From Actinomycetes bacterium (GTDB taxonomy: Bacteria > Bacillota > Sulfobacillia > Sulfobacillales > JAIMBI01): DNA of 64,000 nt. Shown here in pieces: positions 43,940 through 51,988 of the stretch. Made by a program: the position numbers and the translations under genes. The DNA lies in contig JAIMBI010000001.1 in assembly GCA_023565505.1 (NCBI GenBank), positions 124,001-188,000 of the forward strand. The letters are read 5' to 3'. Each line of letters begins with the position of its first letter. The first letter of the stretch is position 1. Below the pieces are notes generated by a model. It did not search any database. It saw only the letters and a program-made list of their open reading frames with translations, and was not told where the DNA came from.

Positions 43940-44370
43940 TCTGGCGCTGTTGGTCAACGCGCTGGCGATCCCGTGGCTCCCGGTCTTCCGGCGGGCCGGC
44001 AGGGCGGGCCTGGCCGCCGCGCCCCGGGCCGCCCTGACTTGGCGCCTCTACCCGGACTCCCTGTGGGAGGTGGTGGCCCCGTTCCGCGCGGCGCATGGAT
44101 GGTGCTCAGCGACACGGTGCGATGGGTCGCCCAGCACGCGGGGCCGGTGTTCGCGGACACCCTGCTTGCGGCCTGCACCGGTTGCTCCGCGACGCCGGCG
44201 TCACCGCCTCGACCCGGAGCGTGCTGGCGGACCTAGAGCGGGTGCAAGCGGTCCCACCGACCGTGAACCACCAAGCTTACCTGTGCCGCACACCGCTGGT
44301 CGGCGCCGCCGCGCAGGCGTTCCGGGTCGCGGGCATCGCGGTGCCGCCGACCATCGCGCCTCAGGCCTAG
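43940..44370 (+). pseudogene. Possible frameshifted gene remnant, unidentified
   Basis: Coding-like sequence appears to hop between three frames: LVNALAIPWLPVFRRAGRAG, then LSDTVRWVAQHAGPVFADTLL, then LLRDAGVTASTRSVLADLER and YLCRTPLVGAAAQAFRVAG. Each piece is compositionally protein-like, and joining them needs two frameshifts. A decayed transposase is possible since repeats follow, but I cannot name a family. The rest of 43630-44762 holds no gene that I can support. Confidence 0.35.
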
Positions 44371-44376
44371 GCCACG

Positions 44377-44560
44377 GTGTCCCGTGATCCGCATCAGGAC
44401 GCCATTTTTGGCCTGTTCATGTCGAAGTCCAGCCGGGCTAGCCCTCCCGCCCAGAATCCCCCCGGCAGTGCCACGGCGTCTCGTAATCCGCATCACGACG
44501 TTCGAGACCCATCCCTGTCAATGTCGAGGCCGTCTTGTCAACGGGCTCGAACGGCGTGAC
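44377..44560 (+). repeat. Degenerate ~97-bp direct repeat pair, insertion-sequence-end-like
   Basis: A copy beginning GTCCCGTGATCCGCATCAGG (near 44380) is echoed by GTCTCGTAATCCGCATCACG (near 44477). The following TGTTCATGTCGAAGTCC and TGTCAATGTCGAGGCC also match imperfectly. Multiple related repeats at one end are a habit of IS21-like elements, but no intact transposase is present, so this is a suggestion only. Confidence 0.45.
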
Positions 44561-44762
44561 ATGGACGCGACAGCTCCTCCTTGGGTCTTCGAGACCCCCA
44601 GGTTTTGACGAGCTGTCTTCGGGCCCGGCCGCCTTAAGTTGTTTGCAAAATCGTCGTGTTCCAGGTCTTCCGCTGTCTGTCTCACGGAACCCGCCCCCGG
44701 CTGGGCGGTGCGCGGGAACGGGGGTGGGAGGAGCGGCGCGCGTCTGGAGCGAATGGTGGGGC

Positions 44763-45452
44763 ATGCAGGCGGGGGGTTGGCGCAAGGACGTGGTGCTGTT
44801 CGACTTCGACGGCACCTTAATGGATTCCGCGGCTTTGGTCCGGGAGAGCACGCATTACGCCCTCCGGGCCGTCCTGGGGCTGGACGTCGAGGATGCCCGC
44901 CTCCGTCCGTACTTCGGGCGCTTGCTCGAGGACCAGTTCCGGGAGCTCGTGCCCGACGCGGACGCCGCCACGCTGGAGCGCCTGCTGATGACGTACCGCG
45001 CTCACCAGGCGGCGCGACACGACCAGGCGGTGCGCCCGTGCCCGGGGGCGGTGGAGACGGTCCGGCGACTCGCCGCGGCGGGACTCCGACTGGCCGTGGT
45101 CAGTTCCAAGCGGAGGGCCTTGCTCCGCCGAGGTCTGGCGGCCCTCGGGTTGGAGGGGGCGTTCCATGCCGTGGTGGATGCCGACAGCACGACCCGGCAC
45201 AAACCGGATCCGGAGCCGGTGCGCCTGGCGCTCTCCCTGCTGGGCGATCCGCCGCCGGCGCGGGCCGTGATGGTGGGCGACAGCCCCTACGACATGGCCG
45301 CCGCCACGGCGGCGGGGGTCACGGCTGTCGCCGTGCGGACGCCGGGGTTCACGGCGGCCGAACTCCGGGCCGCCGGCGCGGCCGCGGTACTCGCGGACCT
45401 CCGTGATTTTGTACACTGGTTGCAGCAGCGAGAGGAGGCAGGGCCTGCATGA
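44763..45452 (+). CDS. HAD-family phosphatase (PpaX/phosphoglycolate phosphatase-like)
   Basis: Haloacid-dehalogenase hydrolase of 229 residues. Motif I is VVLFDFDGTLMDSAALV with nucleophile and acid Asp, motif II is LAVVSSKRRALLRRGL, motif III is HKPDPEPVRLAL, and motif IV is AVMVGDSPYDMAAATAAG. The cap domain after motif I is of the helical type. The best family match is PpaX, a pyrophosphatase linked to HPr kinase in Bacillus, but phosphoglycolate phosphatase is equally possible. The stop overlaps the next start. Confidence 0.88.
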   Translation: MQAGGWRKDVVLFDFDGTLMDSAALVRESTHYALRAVLGLDVEDARLRPYFGRLLEDQFRELVPDADAATLERLLMTYRAHQAARHDQAVRPCPGAVETVRRLAAAGLRLAVVSSKRRALLRRGLAALGLEGAFHAVVDADSTTRHKPDPEPVRLALSLLGDPPPARAVMVGDSPYDMAAATAAGVTAVAVRTPGFTAAELRAAGAAAVLADLRDFVHWLQQREEAGPA

Positions 45453-46153
45453 ATCTGGACGGGACCAAGATCACGTGGTTGGGCCACGCGACCTTCCTGA
45501 TCGACAGCCCCAAGGGGATCCGGATCGTCACGGATCCGTGGCTCAAGGACAACCCCAAGTGTCCGCCGGCGTACCACGAACTGGACCGCGCGGACATCCT
45601 CACCGTGTCGCACGGGCACTTCGACCACCTTGGCTCGGCCGCCGACCTGGCCAAGCGGACGGGTGCCAGTGTGGTGAGCAACTTTGAGATCGTGTCCTAC
45701 CTGCAGGCGCAGGGAGTGGACGGCGGGGTCGGCATGAACAAGGGCGGCACCGTGGAGGTGCGCGGGATCCGGCTGACGTTGGTGCACGCCGTCCATTCGA
45801 GCGGCATCTCGACGGATCATGGTCTCGTCTACGGGGGGGAGGCCGGCGGGTTCGTGATCCAGCTGGAGAACGGGCTGGTCATCTACCACGCCGGGGACAC
45901 CAACGTCTTCTCCGACATGGCCCTCATCAAGGAGCTATATCGCCCGGACATCGCGCTCCTGCCCATCGGGGGACACTTCACCATGGCGCCCAAGGAAGCG
46001 GCGTACGCCGTCCGGCTGCTTGGCCCGAAGGTGGTCATCCCCATGCATTACGGGACCTTCCCCGTGTTGGCCGGCACGCCCGAGGCATTCCGCGACTTGG
46101 TGGGCGACCAGGCCGAGGTCGTGGTGCTGGAACCGGGCGGCACGTACGCCTGA
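45449..46153 (+). CDS. UPF0173 metallo-beta-lactamase-fold hydrolase
   Basis: Metal-dependent hydrolase of 234 residues. KITWLGHATFLIDSPKGIRI, the His-x-His-x-Asp-His motif in TVSHGHFDHLGSAADL, YHAGDTNVFSDMALI and MHYGTFPVLAGTPEAF match the UPF0173 family. Substrates are unknown for the group. The ATG overlaps the HAD gene stop, so the two are co-translated. Confidence 0.93.
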   Translation: MNLDGTKITWLGHATFLIDSPKGIRIVTDPWLKDNPKCPPAYHELDRADILTVSHGHFDHLGSAADLAKRTGASVVSNFEIVSYLQAQGVDGGVGMNKGGTVEVRGIRLTLVHAVHSSGISTDHGLVYGGEAGGFVIQLENGLVIYHAGDTNVFSDMALIKELYRPDIALLPIGGHFTMAPKEAAYAVRLLGPKVVIPMHYGTFPVLAGTPEAFRDLVGDQAEVVVLEPGGTYA

Positions 46154-46295
46154 TCGGGGCGGGCGGGCCGGGGCCCGCCCGGCTCCCGACGGCCTGCCCT
46201 GGTTTCCTCCCGCGCTGGCCGGCGTCTGCCTGCTGTATGCCGCGCTGGAGCTGGCGGGGCAGGCGCGGCGGCCGGGCGCCGACGCGCGCGCGGCC

Positions 46296-47312
46296 ATGGC
46301 CCGCGGCGGTCGCCGCCACCGCATGTTCGTGGCCGAGCTGAGACGCCGGGGGGTTTTGATCGCGGCGGAAGCCGAGGTGGCCGACCCGACCTGGGGCGTG
46401 CGCGGACGGGTCGACGCGTGGGTCCAGGGGGCGGATGGACCGCTCCTGGTGGAGTACAAGACCACGACCCGCGACCGGCTGGAAGCCTGGTGGGCCGCCG
46501 GGCGCGTGCCGGTCCGCTACTACGCGCAGGTCTTGCTCTACTTGGCGGTGACCCGGCGTCCCCGGGGGCTTCTCGTGGTGGAGGACGATACCGGCCGGCG
46601 CCTTGACGCCGTTGTCGTCCCGAATCCCGCCTGGACCGCTTGGCTTCGGGAACGGGTGGCCCGGGCCCGGGCGGCCGTCGAAGGGGTCTTGCCGCCCCGG
46701 GAAATCGGCCCCGCCTGTCTGACATGCGACCGTTGGTTTCACTGTTTTGCGAGCGGGGCGGAACGAGCGCAGACGGTCGGCGCTACGCCGACGTGGAGGC
46801 CGGACCCGCCGCTGCCGGGCGAACCGGCGGGTTGGCGGGCCGGGTTCCGAAGGGAGGACAGCATGCCGAAAGCGACGATCCGATACGCCGGCGGAATGGC
46901 GTTCGACGCCGAGGCGGAGTCGGGCCACACCGTCCGGATGGACGCGGCTCCGGAGGTGGGCGGGCAGAACACCGGCTTCCGCCCGACCGAACTGACGGCC
47001 ATATCGCTGGCCGGCTGCACGGCCATCGACGTGGTCTCGATCCTGCAGAAGATGCGGGTGGCGATCCGGCGGTTCGACGTGGCGGTCGAGACCGCGCGGC
47101 GCGAAACGCATCCCCGCGTCTTCACGCACATCGTGCTGACGTACACCCTGGACGCGGATCAATGTACCCCCGAGCAGTTCCGCCGGGCGGTCAGCCTGTC
47201 CGCGGACCGCTACTGCTCCGTGTCGGCGATGCTGGCGTGCACCGCGACCATCGACCGGCGCCTCATCCTGAACGGCACGGAACTCGAGCCGGTGCCCACC
47301 GCCCAGGCCTAG
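46296..47312 (+). CDS. Cas4-like PD-(D/E)XK nuclease domain in frame with OsmC-like protein
   Basis: One reading frame holds two domains without a stop between them. Residues 1-165 from ATG 46296 resemble RecB/Cas4 nucleases: GVRGRVDAWVQG with the metal Asp, LLVEYKTTTRD with Glu-x-Lys, YYAQVLLYLAVTRR (QhxxY motif) and a CLTCDRWFHC cysteine cluster for an iron-sulfur site. Upstream the frame continues into ALAGVCLLYAALELAG, a likely membrane helix typical of such Cas4-like proteins, but without a normal start codon. The second domain is the OsmC-like protein listed separately. No CRISPR array or other cas gene occurs here. Confidence 0.65.
   Translation: MARGGRRHRMFVAELRRRGVLIAAEAEVADPTWGVRGRVDAWVQGADGPLLVEYKTTTRDRLEAWWAAGRVPVRYYAQVLLYLAVTRRPRGLLVVEDDTGRRLDAVVVPNPAWTAWLRERVARARAAVEGVLPPREIGPACLTCDRWFHCFASGAERAQTVGATPTWRPDPPLPGEPAGWRAGFRREDSMPKATIRYAGGMAFDAEAESGHTVRMDAAPEVGGQNTGFRPTELTAISLAGCTAIDVVSILQKMRVAIRRFDVAVETARRETHPRVFTHIVLTYTLDADQCTPEQFRRAVSLSADRYCSVSAMLACTATIDRRLILNGTELEPVPTAQA
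46863..47312 (+). CDS. OsmC/Ohr-family protein
   Basis: Thiol peroxidase-fold protein of 149 residues. KATIRYAGGMAFDAEAESGH, GGQNTGFRPTELTAISLAGCTAIDVVSILQK with the first redox Cys, and CSVSAMLACTATI with the second are typical of the YhfA-like branch. A Shine-Dalgarno GGGAGG lies seven bases before the ATG at 46863, arguing that this domain is translated by itself even though it is in frame with the upstream nuclease domain. The role is defence against organic hydroperoxides or a sulfur-transfer function. Confidence 0.9.
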   Translation: MPKATIRYAGGMAFDAEAESGHTVRMDAAPEVGGQNTGFRPTELTAISLAGCTAIDVVSILQKMRVAIRRFDVAVETARRETHPRVFTHIVLTYTLDADQCTPEQFRRAVSLSADRYCSVSAMLACTATIDRRLILNGTELEPVPTAQA

Positions 47313-47331
47313 CCGGCGGGAGGGCGGCGAC

Positions 47332-47997
47332 GTGAGTGACCAGACGGCCCGGGGCGGGGGCCTTCGTCGCGCCCTGGGCTACGCGGCGGCCGCCGTCCTC
47401 GCCGCATTCGCCGTCGTGGGCGCACTGGGGCTGGAAATCGTCCAGGACAATCCGTTCCAGCCCGGCGTGGCTCGTCCCGCCTATCCCGTGCGCGGGGTCG
47501 TGGCCCCGCCGGTCGTGCTGACGGACCAGGACGGACAGACGGTGGACGCGGAACGATGGCGGGGGCACGTGGTGGTGCTGGGGTTCATGGCGGCCGGAGC
47601 GGGCCAGTCCGTGCGCCCGGCCCGGGTCCTGGCGGCAGCGCGCCGCGATCTGGGACCCGCGGCCCGCGACGTGCGGTGGGCCCTCGTGAACACGAATCCC
47701 CTGGCGACCGGGACGGCCGCCGTGCGCGCGACGGCGCGACGGGCAAGGCTGGACCCGGACGTGCGGTTCCTCACCGGGGCGGCGCCGGTTCTGCTGGCGG
47801 TGTGGCAGGCGTATCACGTCGACGTGGCACCCGCGGGAGGACGGCTCGTCTACACCGCGCCCGTCTACGTCATCGACCGGTCCGGACGGGAATGGGATGC
47901 GATGCTGGTCAACCTCGGGCCGGCCGGGGCGGCGGACGTCGCGGCCGAAGGCCGCGCCGTCGCCGCGATGGTCCGGGCGGCCGCGCGAGGCTCCTAG
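47332..47997 (+). CDS. SCO1/SenC-like protein lacking the metal-binding motif
   Basis: Membrane-anchored thioredoxin-fold protein of 221 residues. An N-terminal helix (LGYAAAAVLAAFAVVGALGL) is followed by a SCO-like domain: VVAPPVVLTDQDGQTVDAERWRG, VVVLGFMAAG, RWALVNTNP, and YTAPVYVIDRSGRE. In SCO proteins the CxxxC copper motif follows the FxxTxC strand and a His precedes the xxYLID strand. Here these positions read AAGAGQSVRPA and YTAP, so no Cys or His remains. It may be a degenerate assembly factor or have lost copper binding. It lies 20 nt after the OsmC gene. Confidence 0.8.
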   Translation: MSDQTARGGGLRRALGYAAAAVLAAFAVVGALGLEIVQDNPFQPGVARPAYPVRGVVAPPVVLTDQDGQTVDAERWRGHVVVLGFMAAGAGQSVRPARVLAAARRDLGPAARDVRWALVNTNPLATGTAAVRATARRARLDPDVRFLTGAAPVLLAVWQAYHVDVAPAGGRLVYTAPVYVIDRSGREWDAMLVNLGPAGAADVAAEGRAVAAMVRAAARGS

Positions 47998-48593
47998 CCT
48001 GCGAGCTTGCCAGCGACCTCGGCCAGCCGCCGGCCGAACGCGCGGGCGATGGCCGCCTCCTCCTCAGACAGCTCGATCCCCTTGCCGCTCAGTTCCGACG
48101 GACCGTAGGGGCTGCCCCCGGTGCGGGTGCTGTGCACTTCGGGAATGGCGTAGCTGGCCGGCACGATGACCATGCCGTGGTGATAGGCGAACGTGGACAT
48201 CGTGAGGATGGTGCTCTCGTGCCCGCCGTGCATCGTATTGGCGCCCGTGAAGAATCCGACCGCCTTGCCGAACAGCTTGCCCTGAGCCCAGAGGGGGCCC
48301 GTCTGGTCGAGGAAGTTCTTCAGCTGGGCCGTCATGTTGCCGAACCGGGTAGGCGAACCCAGGGCGATTCCGTCCGCCCAGACCAAATCGTCCAGCGTCG
48401 CGTCCGGCACGCTCTGCTGCAGCTCGTGCGCCGCCTTGATGGAGGGATTGGCCTCGATGACCTCGAGGGGGATGAGTTCCGGCACCTTGCGCAGGCGGAC
48501 CTCGGCGCCCGCCGACTCCGCGCCTTCCGCGACGGCACGGGCGAGACGGTAGACGGATCCGGTCATGGAGTAGTAGACGACGGTGATCTTCAT
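47994..48593 (-). CDS. wrbA: NAD(P)H:quinone oxidoreductase, WrbA family
   Basis: Flavodoxin-fold quinone reductase of 199 residues giving two-electron reduction that avoids semiquinones. KITVVYYSMTGSVYRLARAV binds FMN phosphate, LGSPTRFGNMTAQLKNFLDQTG and FFTGANTMHGGHESTIL contribute to the flavin site, and YGPSELSGKGIELSEEE is the family signature. It converges on the SCO-like gene (4-nt overlap). An inverted repeat at 48664-48680 lies just upstream. Confidence 0.95.
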   Translation of the reverse strand: MKITVVYYSMTGSVYRLARAVAEGAESAGAEVRLRKVPELIPLEVIEANPSIKAAHELQQSVPDATLDDLVWADGIALGSPTRFGNMTAQLKNFLDQTGPLWAQGKLFGKAVGFFTGANTMHGGHESTILTMSTFAYHHGMVIVPASYAIPEVHSTRTGGSPYGPSELSGKGIELSEEEAAIARAFGRRLAEVAGKLAG

Positions 48594-48663
48594 CACGGAC
48601 CTCCTTCGCTGCCGGGCAGGACCCGCGAGGGCGGATCCGCCCGCCCGACAGTGTAGCCAAAAG

Positions 48664-48680
48664 ACTTCCGAAACGGAAGT
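48664..48680. promoter_or_regulatory. Inverted repeat between wrbA and ychF
   Basis: ACTTCCG-AAA-CGGAAGT has perfect seven-base arms. It stands 71 bp upstream of wrbA and 36 bp upstream of the ychF -35 box, fitting an operator for a divergent regulator. The regulator is unknown. Confidence 0.5.
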
Positions 48681-48715
48681 GGCTTCCGCGCCGAATCCCC
48701 GAGCCCGTGGTTACG

Positions 48716-48744
48716 TTGTTCCCCGGATCCGGCTTGACTATAAT
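48716..48744 (+). promoter_or_regulatory. ychF promoter
   Basis: TTGTTC and a perfect TATAAT are separated by 17 bp, 23 nt before the ychF GTG start; AGGAGG lies between. Confidence 0.75.
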
Positions 48745-48767
48745 GGCGCCAAGACAGGAGGACGACG

Positions 48768-49835
48768 GTGGACGTAGGGTTGATCGGCCTGCCGGGGTCG
48801 GGCAAGACCACGGTGTTCAACCTGCTGACCGGCGCCGGGGCCGAGACGTCGGCGTTCGGCGGGGGACGGGTGGAGGCGCGCCAGGCGTTGGCCGCGGTTC
48901 CTGACCCCCGCCTCGAGGTGTTGGCGGGGATGTTCCACCCGCGGAAGGTGACGTACGCCCAGTTGCGGGTGGTGGACGTGCCGGGGCTGAGCCGCGGCGA
49001 GACGGGCGGCCCGAACCGGTTCCTCAACGAGGTGCGGGCGGTGGACGCGCTCGTCCATGTGATCCGGGGCTTCCCCAACGCGCTCGGCGAGCCGCCGCAA
49101 CCGGTGGCGGACGCGGTGGACATGGAGCTGGAACTGGGCCTGGCCGACCTCGACCTCCTCGAGCGCCGGCGGGAACGGCTGGATCAGCAGCGCAAGCTCA
49201 CGGCCGAGGGGCGGCTGGAGCGGGACGTGGTGGAGCGGCTCATCGCCGCCCTGGAGGCGGGACGGCGGATTGAGCAGGTGGCCCTCGACGAGGCCGAGGC
49301 GCGGCTCCTCCGGGGCTACCAGTTCCTTACGCAGAAGCCCATGGTGTGGGTCGTCAACCTGACCGAGGCGGCCTTCGAGGCGGGGACGTGGCCGGGCCGG
49401 GCGGAACTCGAGGAGCGGGCGGCCTCGCTCGGAATTCCGCTCGTGGTCACGGCGGGGCAGTGGGAAATGGAGGCCATGGCCCTGGACCCCGAGGAGCGGC
49501 GGGCGTTCCTCCAGGCGCTGGGGTTGGAGGAGACCGGCATCAGCCGGTTGGCTCGCGCCGTCTACCGCCGGCTCGGACTCATCTCCTTCCTCACGGCGGG
49601 CGAGGACGAGGTCCGCGCCTGGACCGTCGCGGCCGGTACCACGGCGAAGGCGGCGGCGGGGAAGATCCATTCCGACATCGAGCGGGGATTCATCCGGGCC
49701 GAGGTGGTGGCGTTCGAGGACCTCCGGGAGGCGGGCAGCCTGGCCCGGGCGCGCGAACGGGGACTGGTCCGGATGGAAGGGCGGGACTACGTCGTCCAGG
49801 ACGGCGACGTCATCACCTTCCGGTTCAACGTCTGA
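48768..49835 (+). CDS. ychF: YchF/OLA1-family GTPase or ATPase
   Basis: TRAFAC-class P-loop protein of 355 residues. The P-loop reads GLIGLPGSGKTTVFNLLTG, where most YchF have NVGKST. The switch region has VVDVPGLSRGE, the base-specificity motif is VVNLTE (Asn-x-x-Glu, explaining ATP use in the family), and the C-terminal TGS domain has TAGEDEVRAWTVAAGTTAKAAAGKIHSDIERGFIRAEVVAFED. YchF proteins bind ribosomes and affect stress responses. GTG start follows AGGAGG. Confidence 0.9.
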   Translation: MDVGLIGLPGSGKTTVFNLLTGAGAETSAFGGGRVEARQALAAVPDPRLEVLAGMFHPRKVTYAQLRVVDVPGLSRGETGGPNRFLNEVRAVDALVHVIRGFPNALGEPPQPVADAVDMELELGLADLDLLERRRERLDQQRKLTAEGRLERDVVERLIAALEAGRRIEQVALDEAEARLLRGYQFLTQKPMVWVVNLTEAAFEAGTWPGRAELEERAASLGIPLVVTAGQWEMEAMALDPEERRAFLQALGLEETGISRLARAVYRRLGLISFLTAGEDEVRAWTVAAGTTAKAAAGKIHSDIERGFIRAEVVAFEDLREAGSLARARERGLVRMEGRDYVVQDGDVITFRFNV

Positions 49836-49881
49836 CGTCGCGAGCGGCCCGGAGAGCGGGCCGAGCGGGAAGGGGGCGGAC

Positions 49882-51156
49882 ATGCCCGAGGTGGATTGGT
49901 GGAGCCGGGCCCAGGCGGTACTGCCGGGCGGCGTCAACAGCCCGGTGCGGTCCTTCGGCCGCGTGGGGGGCGCGCCGTTCTTCGTGGAGCGGGGGGAAGG
50001 CGCCGAGCTCGTCGCCGTCGACGGCCGACGGTGGATCGACTACGTGATGAGCTGGGGGGCGCTCATTCTCGGTCACGCCCATCCGGACGTGGTGGCGGCG
50101 ACCCAGGCGGCCGTGGCCCGGGGGTTGTCCTTCGGGGCGCCGACCCCGGACGAGGTGCGACTCGCCGAACGCATCGTCGCGGCGCTCCCGTCGGTGGAGA
50201 TGGTCCGGATGGTCAACTCCGGGACCGAGGCGACGATGTCGGCGCTGCGCGTGGCCCGGGCGGTCACCGGGCGGGACGTGGTGGTGAAGTTCACCGGGTG
50301 TTATCATGGGCACCACGACTCCCTCCTGGTGCGGGCGGGATCCGGGGCCGCCACGTTCGGCGTGCCGGACTCCGCGGGCGTGCCGGCGGCATGGGCGAGG
50401 CTCACGCTGTCGCTGCCGTACAACGACGTCGAGGCCGTGACCGACGTCTTCCGGCGAGAGGGCGCGCGCATCGCCGCCGTCATCGTGGAACCGGTGGCCG
50501 GCAACATGGGCACGGTGCTGCCGCGTCCGGGGTTCCTCGAGACGCTCCGCGAGCGGACCCGGGAGGCGGGCGCCCTGCTCATCTTCGACGAGGTCATGAC
50601 CGGCTTCCGGGTGGCGTGGGGAGGCGCGCAGCGTCGGTACGGCATCGACCCGGACCTGACGTGTCTCGGCAAGGTCATCGGCGGGGGGATGCCGGTGGCG
50701 GCCTACGGCGGCCGGGCGGAGTATCTCCGCCGGGTGGCGCCCCTTGGACCGGTCTACCAGGCGGGGACGCTCTCCGGCAACCCGGTGGGCATGGCGGCCG
50801 GCTTGGCCCAGCTCGAGGCCATCGGCGGTCCTGCCTTCTATCCGCCCCTCGAGGACCTGGCGACGGCGCTGGCCGACGGGTTGGTGGAGCGGGCGCGGCG
50901 CCACCGGGTGCCGTTGGCGAGTGCCGTGGCGGGCGGGATGGTCAGCGTGTTCTTCGCCGACCGGGCGCCGACGCGGTTCGAGGAGGTCGAGGCGACCGAC
51001 CACGGGCGCTTCCGCCGCTTCTTTCATGCGCTGTTGGAGCGGGGCGTTTTCTGGCCGCCCTCGCCCTACGAGTCGGCCTTCGTCTCCCGCGCGCACACGC
51101 CGGAGATGGTCGAGGCGACCTTGGCGGCCGCGGACGCCGCGTTCGCCGGATTGTAG
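49882..51156 (+). CDS. hemL: Glutamate-1-semialdehyde 2,1-aminomutase
   Basis: PLP enzyme of 424 residues making 5-aminolevulinate by the C5 pathway, feeding the haem genes at 6.4-10.5 kb. LPGGVNSPVRSFGRVGG, DYVMSWGALILGHAHPDVV, MVNSGTEATMSALRVAR, FTGCYHGHHDSLLVRAGS and the PLP Lys in LTCLGKVIGGGMPVAAYGG are all present. ATG start follows GGGAAGGGGG. It is probably transcribed with lgt 10 nt downstream. Confidence 0.96.
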   Translation: MPEVDWWSRAQAVLPGGVNSPVRSFGRVGGAPFFVERGEGAELVAVDGRRWIDYVMSWGALILGHAHPDVVAATQAAVARGLSFGAPTPDEVRLAERIVAALPSVEMVRMVNSGTEATMSALRVARAVTGRDVVVKFTGCYHGHHDSLLVRAGSGAATFGVPDSAGVPAAWARLTLSLPYNDVEAVTDVFRREGARIAAVIVEPVAGNMGTVLPRPGFLETLRERTREAGALLIFDEVMTGFRVAWGGAQRRYGIDPDLTCLGKVIGGGMPVAAYGGRAEYLRRVAPLGPVYQAGTLSGNPVGMAAGLAQLEAIGGPAFYPPLEDLATALADGLVERARRHRVPLASAVAGGMVSVFFADRAPTRFEEVEATDHGRFRRFFHALLERGVFWPPSPYESAFVSRAHTPEMVEATLAAADAAFAGL

Positions 51157-51166
51157 GAGGACCGCC

Positions 51167-51988
51167 GTGTATCTGCCGCAACTGAGCCCCTATGCGTTCA
51201 AGATCGGGCCGGTGGGAGTGCACTGGTACGGGATCTTCATGGTGACCGCCATGTTTCTCGGGGGCTGGTACGTGGTGCGCCAGGGGCAGCGCTACGGCTA
51301 CGACCCCGACCGACTGTCGAGCATCGCGCTCTGGGCCGTCATCGGCGGCGTGGTGGGCGCGCGCCTGGTCTTCGTGCTGGCCAACGACCCGCAGTGGTTC
51401 TGGCAGGACCCCCTCCAGGTCATCCGGATCTGGGGCGGCGGGCTCAGTTTCCACGGGGCGATCGGGGGCGGGGCACTGGTCCTGGTGTACCTCCTGCGTG
51501 ACGACAAGCGTCTGTTGGGCCGGCTGCTGGACTGGTCCGTGCCCGGCATCGCCATCGGCATCGCCCTCGTGCGCATCGGGAACATCTTCAACCACGAGGT
51601 TCTCGGGCGGATGACCGAGCTCGGCTTCGGGCGATGGCCGGAACAGCTCATCGGCTCGGCCATCGGCGTCGCCCTCCTGGTGCGCTACTTCGTCGTCGCC
51701 CGGCGCCAGCCGCCGCCGTACCTCGGCTTCCAGTTCTGGTCGATGGTCTTCTGGTATCAGGTCTTGCGCGGCTTCATCGGGGAAACCACCCGCGACAACC
51801 CGCTGTACCTCATCCACTACGTCAATCCGGTGTGGGGCATCGGGTTCACGACCCTGACGCAGCTCTTCACGCCTCCGATTCTCGCGTTCGCCGCCTACAT
51901 GATATGGCGCTCGAAGCGGAACGCCGAGCGGGAGGCGGGTACGCCAACAGGTGCGCTGCCCGACGCGGCGTCGTCCCGATCACCGTGA
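51167..51988 (+). CDS. lgt: Prolipoprotein diacylglyceryl transferase
   Basis: Membrane enzyme of 273 residues attaching diacylglycerol to the lipobox Cys of prolipoproteins. Multiple membrane helices, HWYGIFMVTAMFLGGWYVV, GARLVFVLANDP, LSFHGAIGGGALVLVYL with the HG-GG motif, and RIGNIFNHEVLGRMTEL with the catalytic-region Arg-x-GN-x-x-N are seen. GTG start follows TAGGAGGAC. Its last 122 nt overlap the convergent L,D-transpeptidase gene, an unusually long overlap. Confidence 0.95.
   Translation: MYLPQLSPYAFKIGPVGVHWYGIFMVTAMFLGGWYVVRQGQRYGYDPDRLSSIALWAVIGGVVGARLVFVLANDPQWFWQDPLQVIRIWGGGLSFHGAIGGGALVLVYLLRDDKRLLGRLLDWSVPGIAIGIALVRIGNIFNHEVLGRMTELGFGRWPEQLIGSAIGVALLVRYFVVARRQPPPYLGFQFWSMVFWYQVLRGFIGETTRDNPLYLIHYVNPVWGIGFTTLTQLFTPPILAFAAYMIWRSKRNAEREAGTPTGALPDAASSRSP

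Noticed and set aside
46296-46862. Cas4-like domain as part of a CRISPR-Cas system
   Set aside because: No repeats-spacer array and no cas1, cas2 or effector gene occurs in the window; stand-alone Cas4-like proteins are common.
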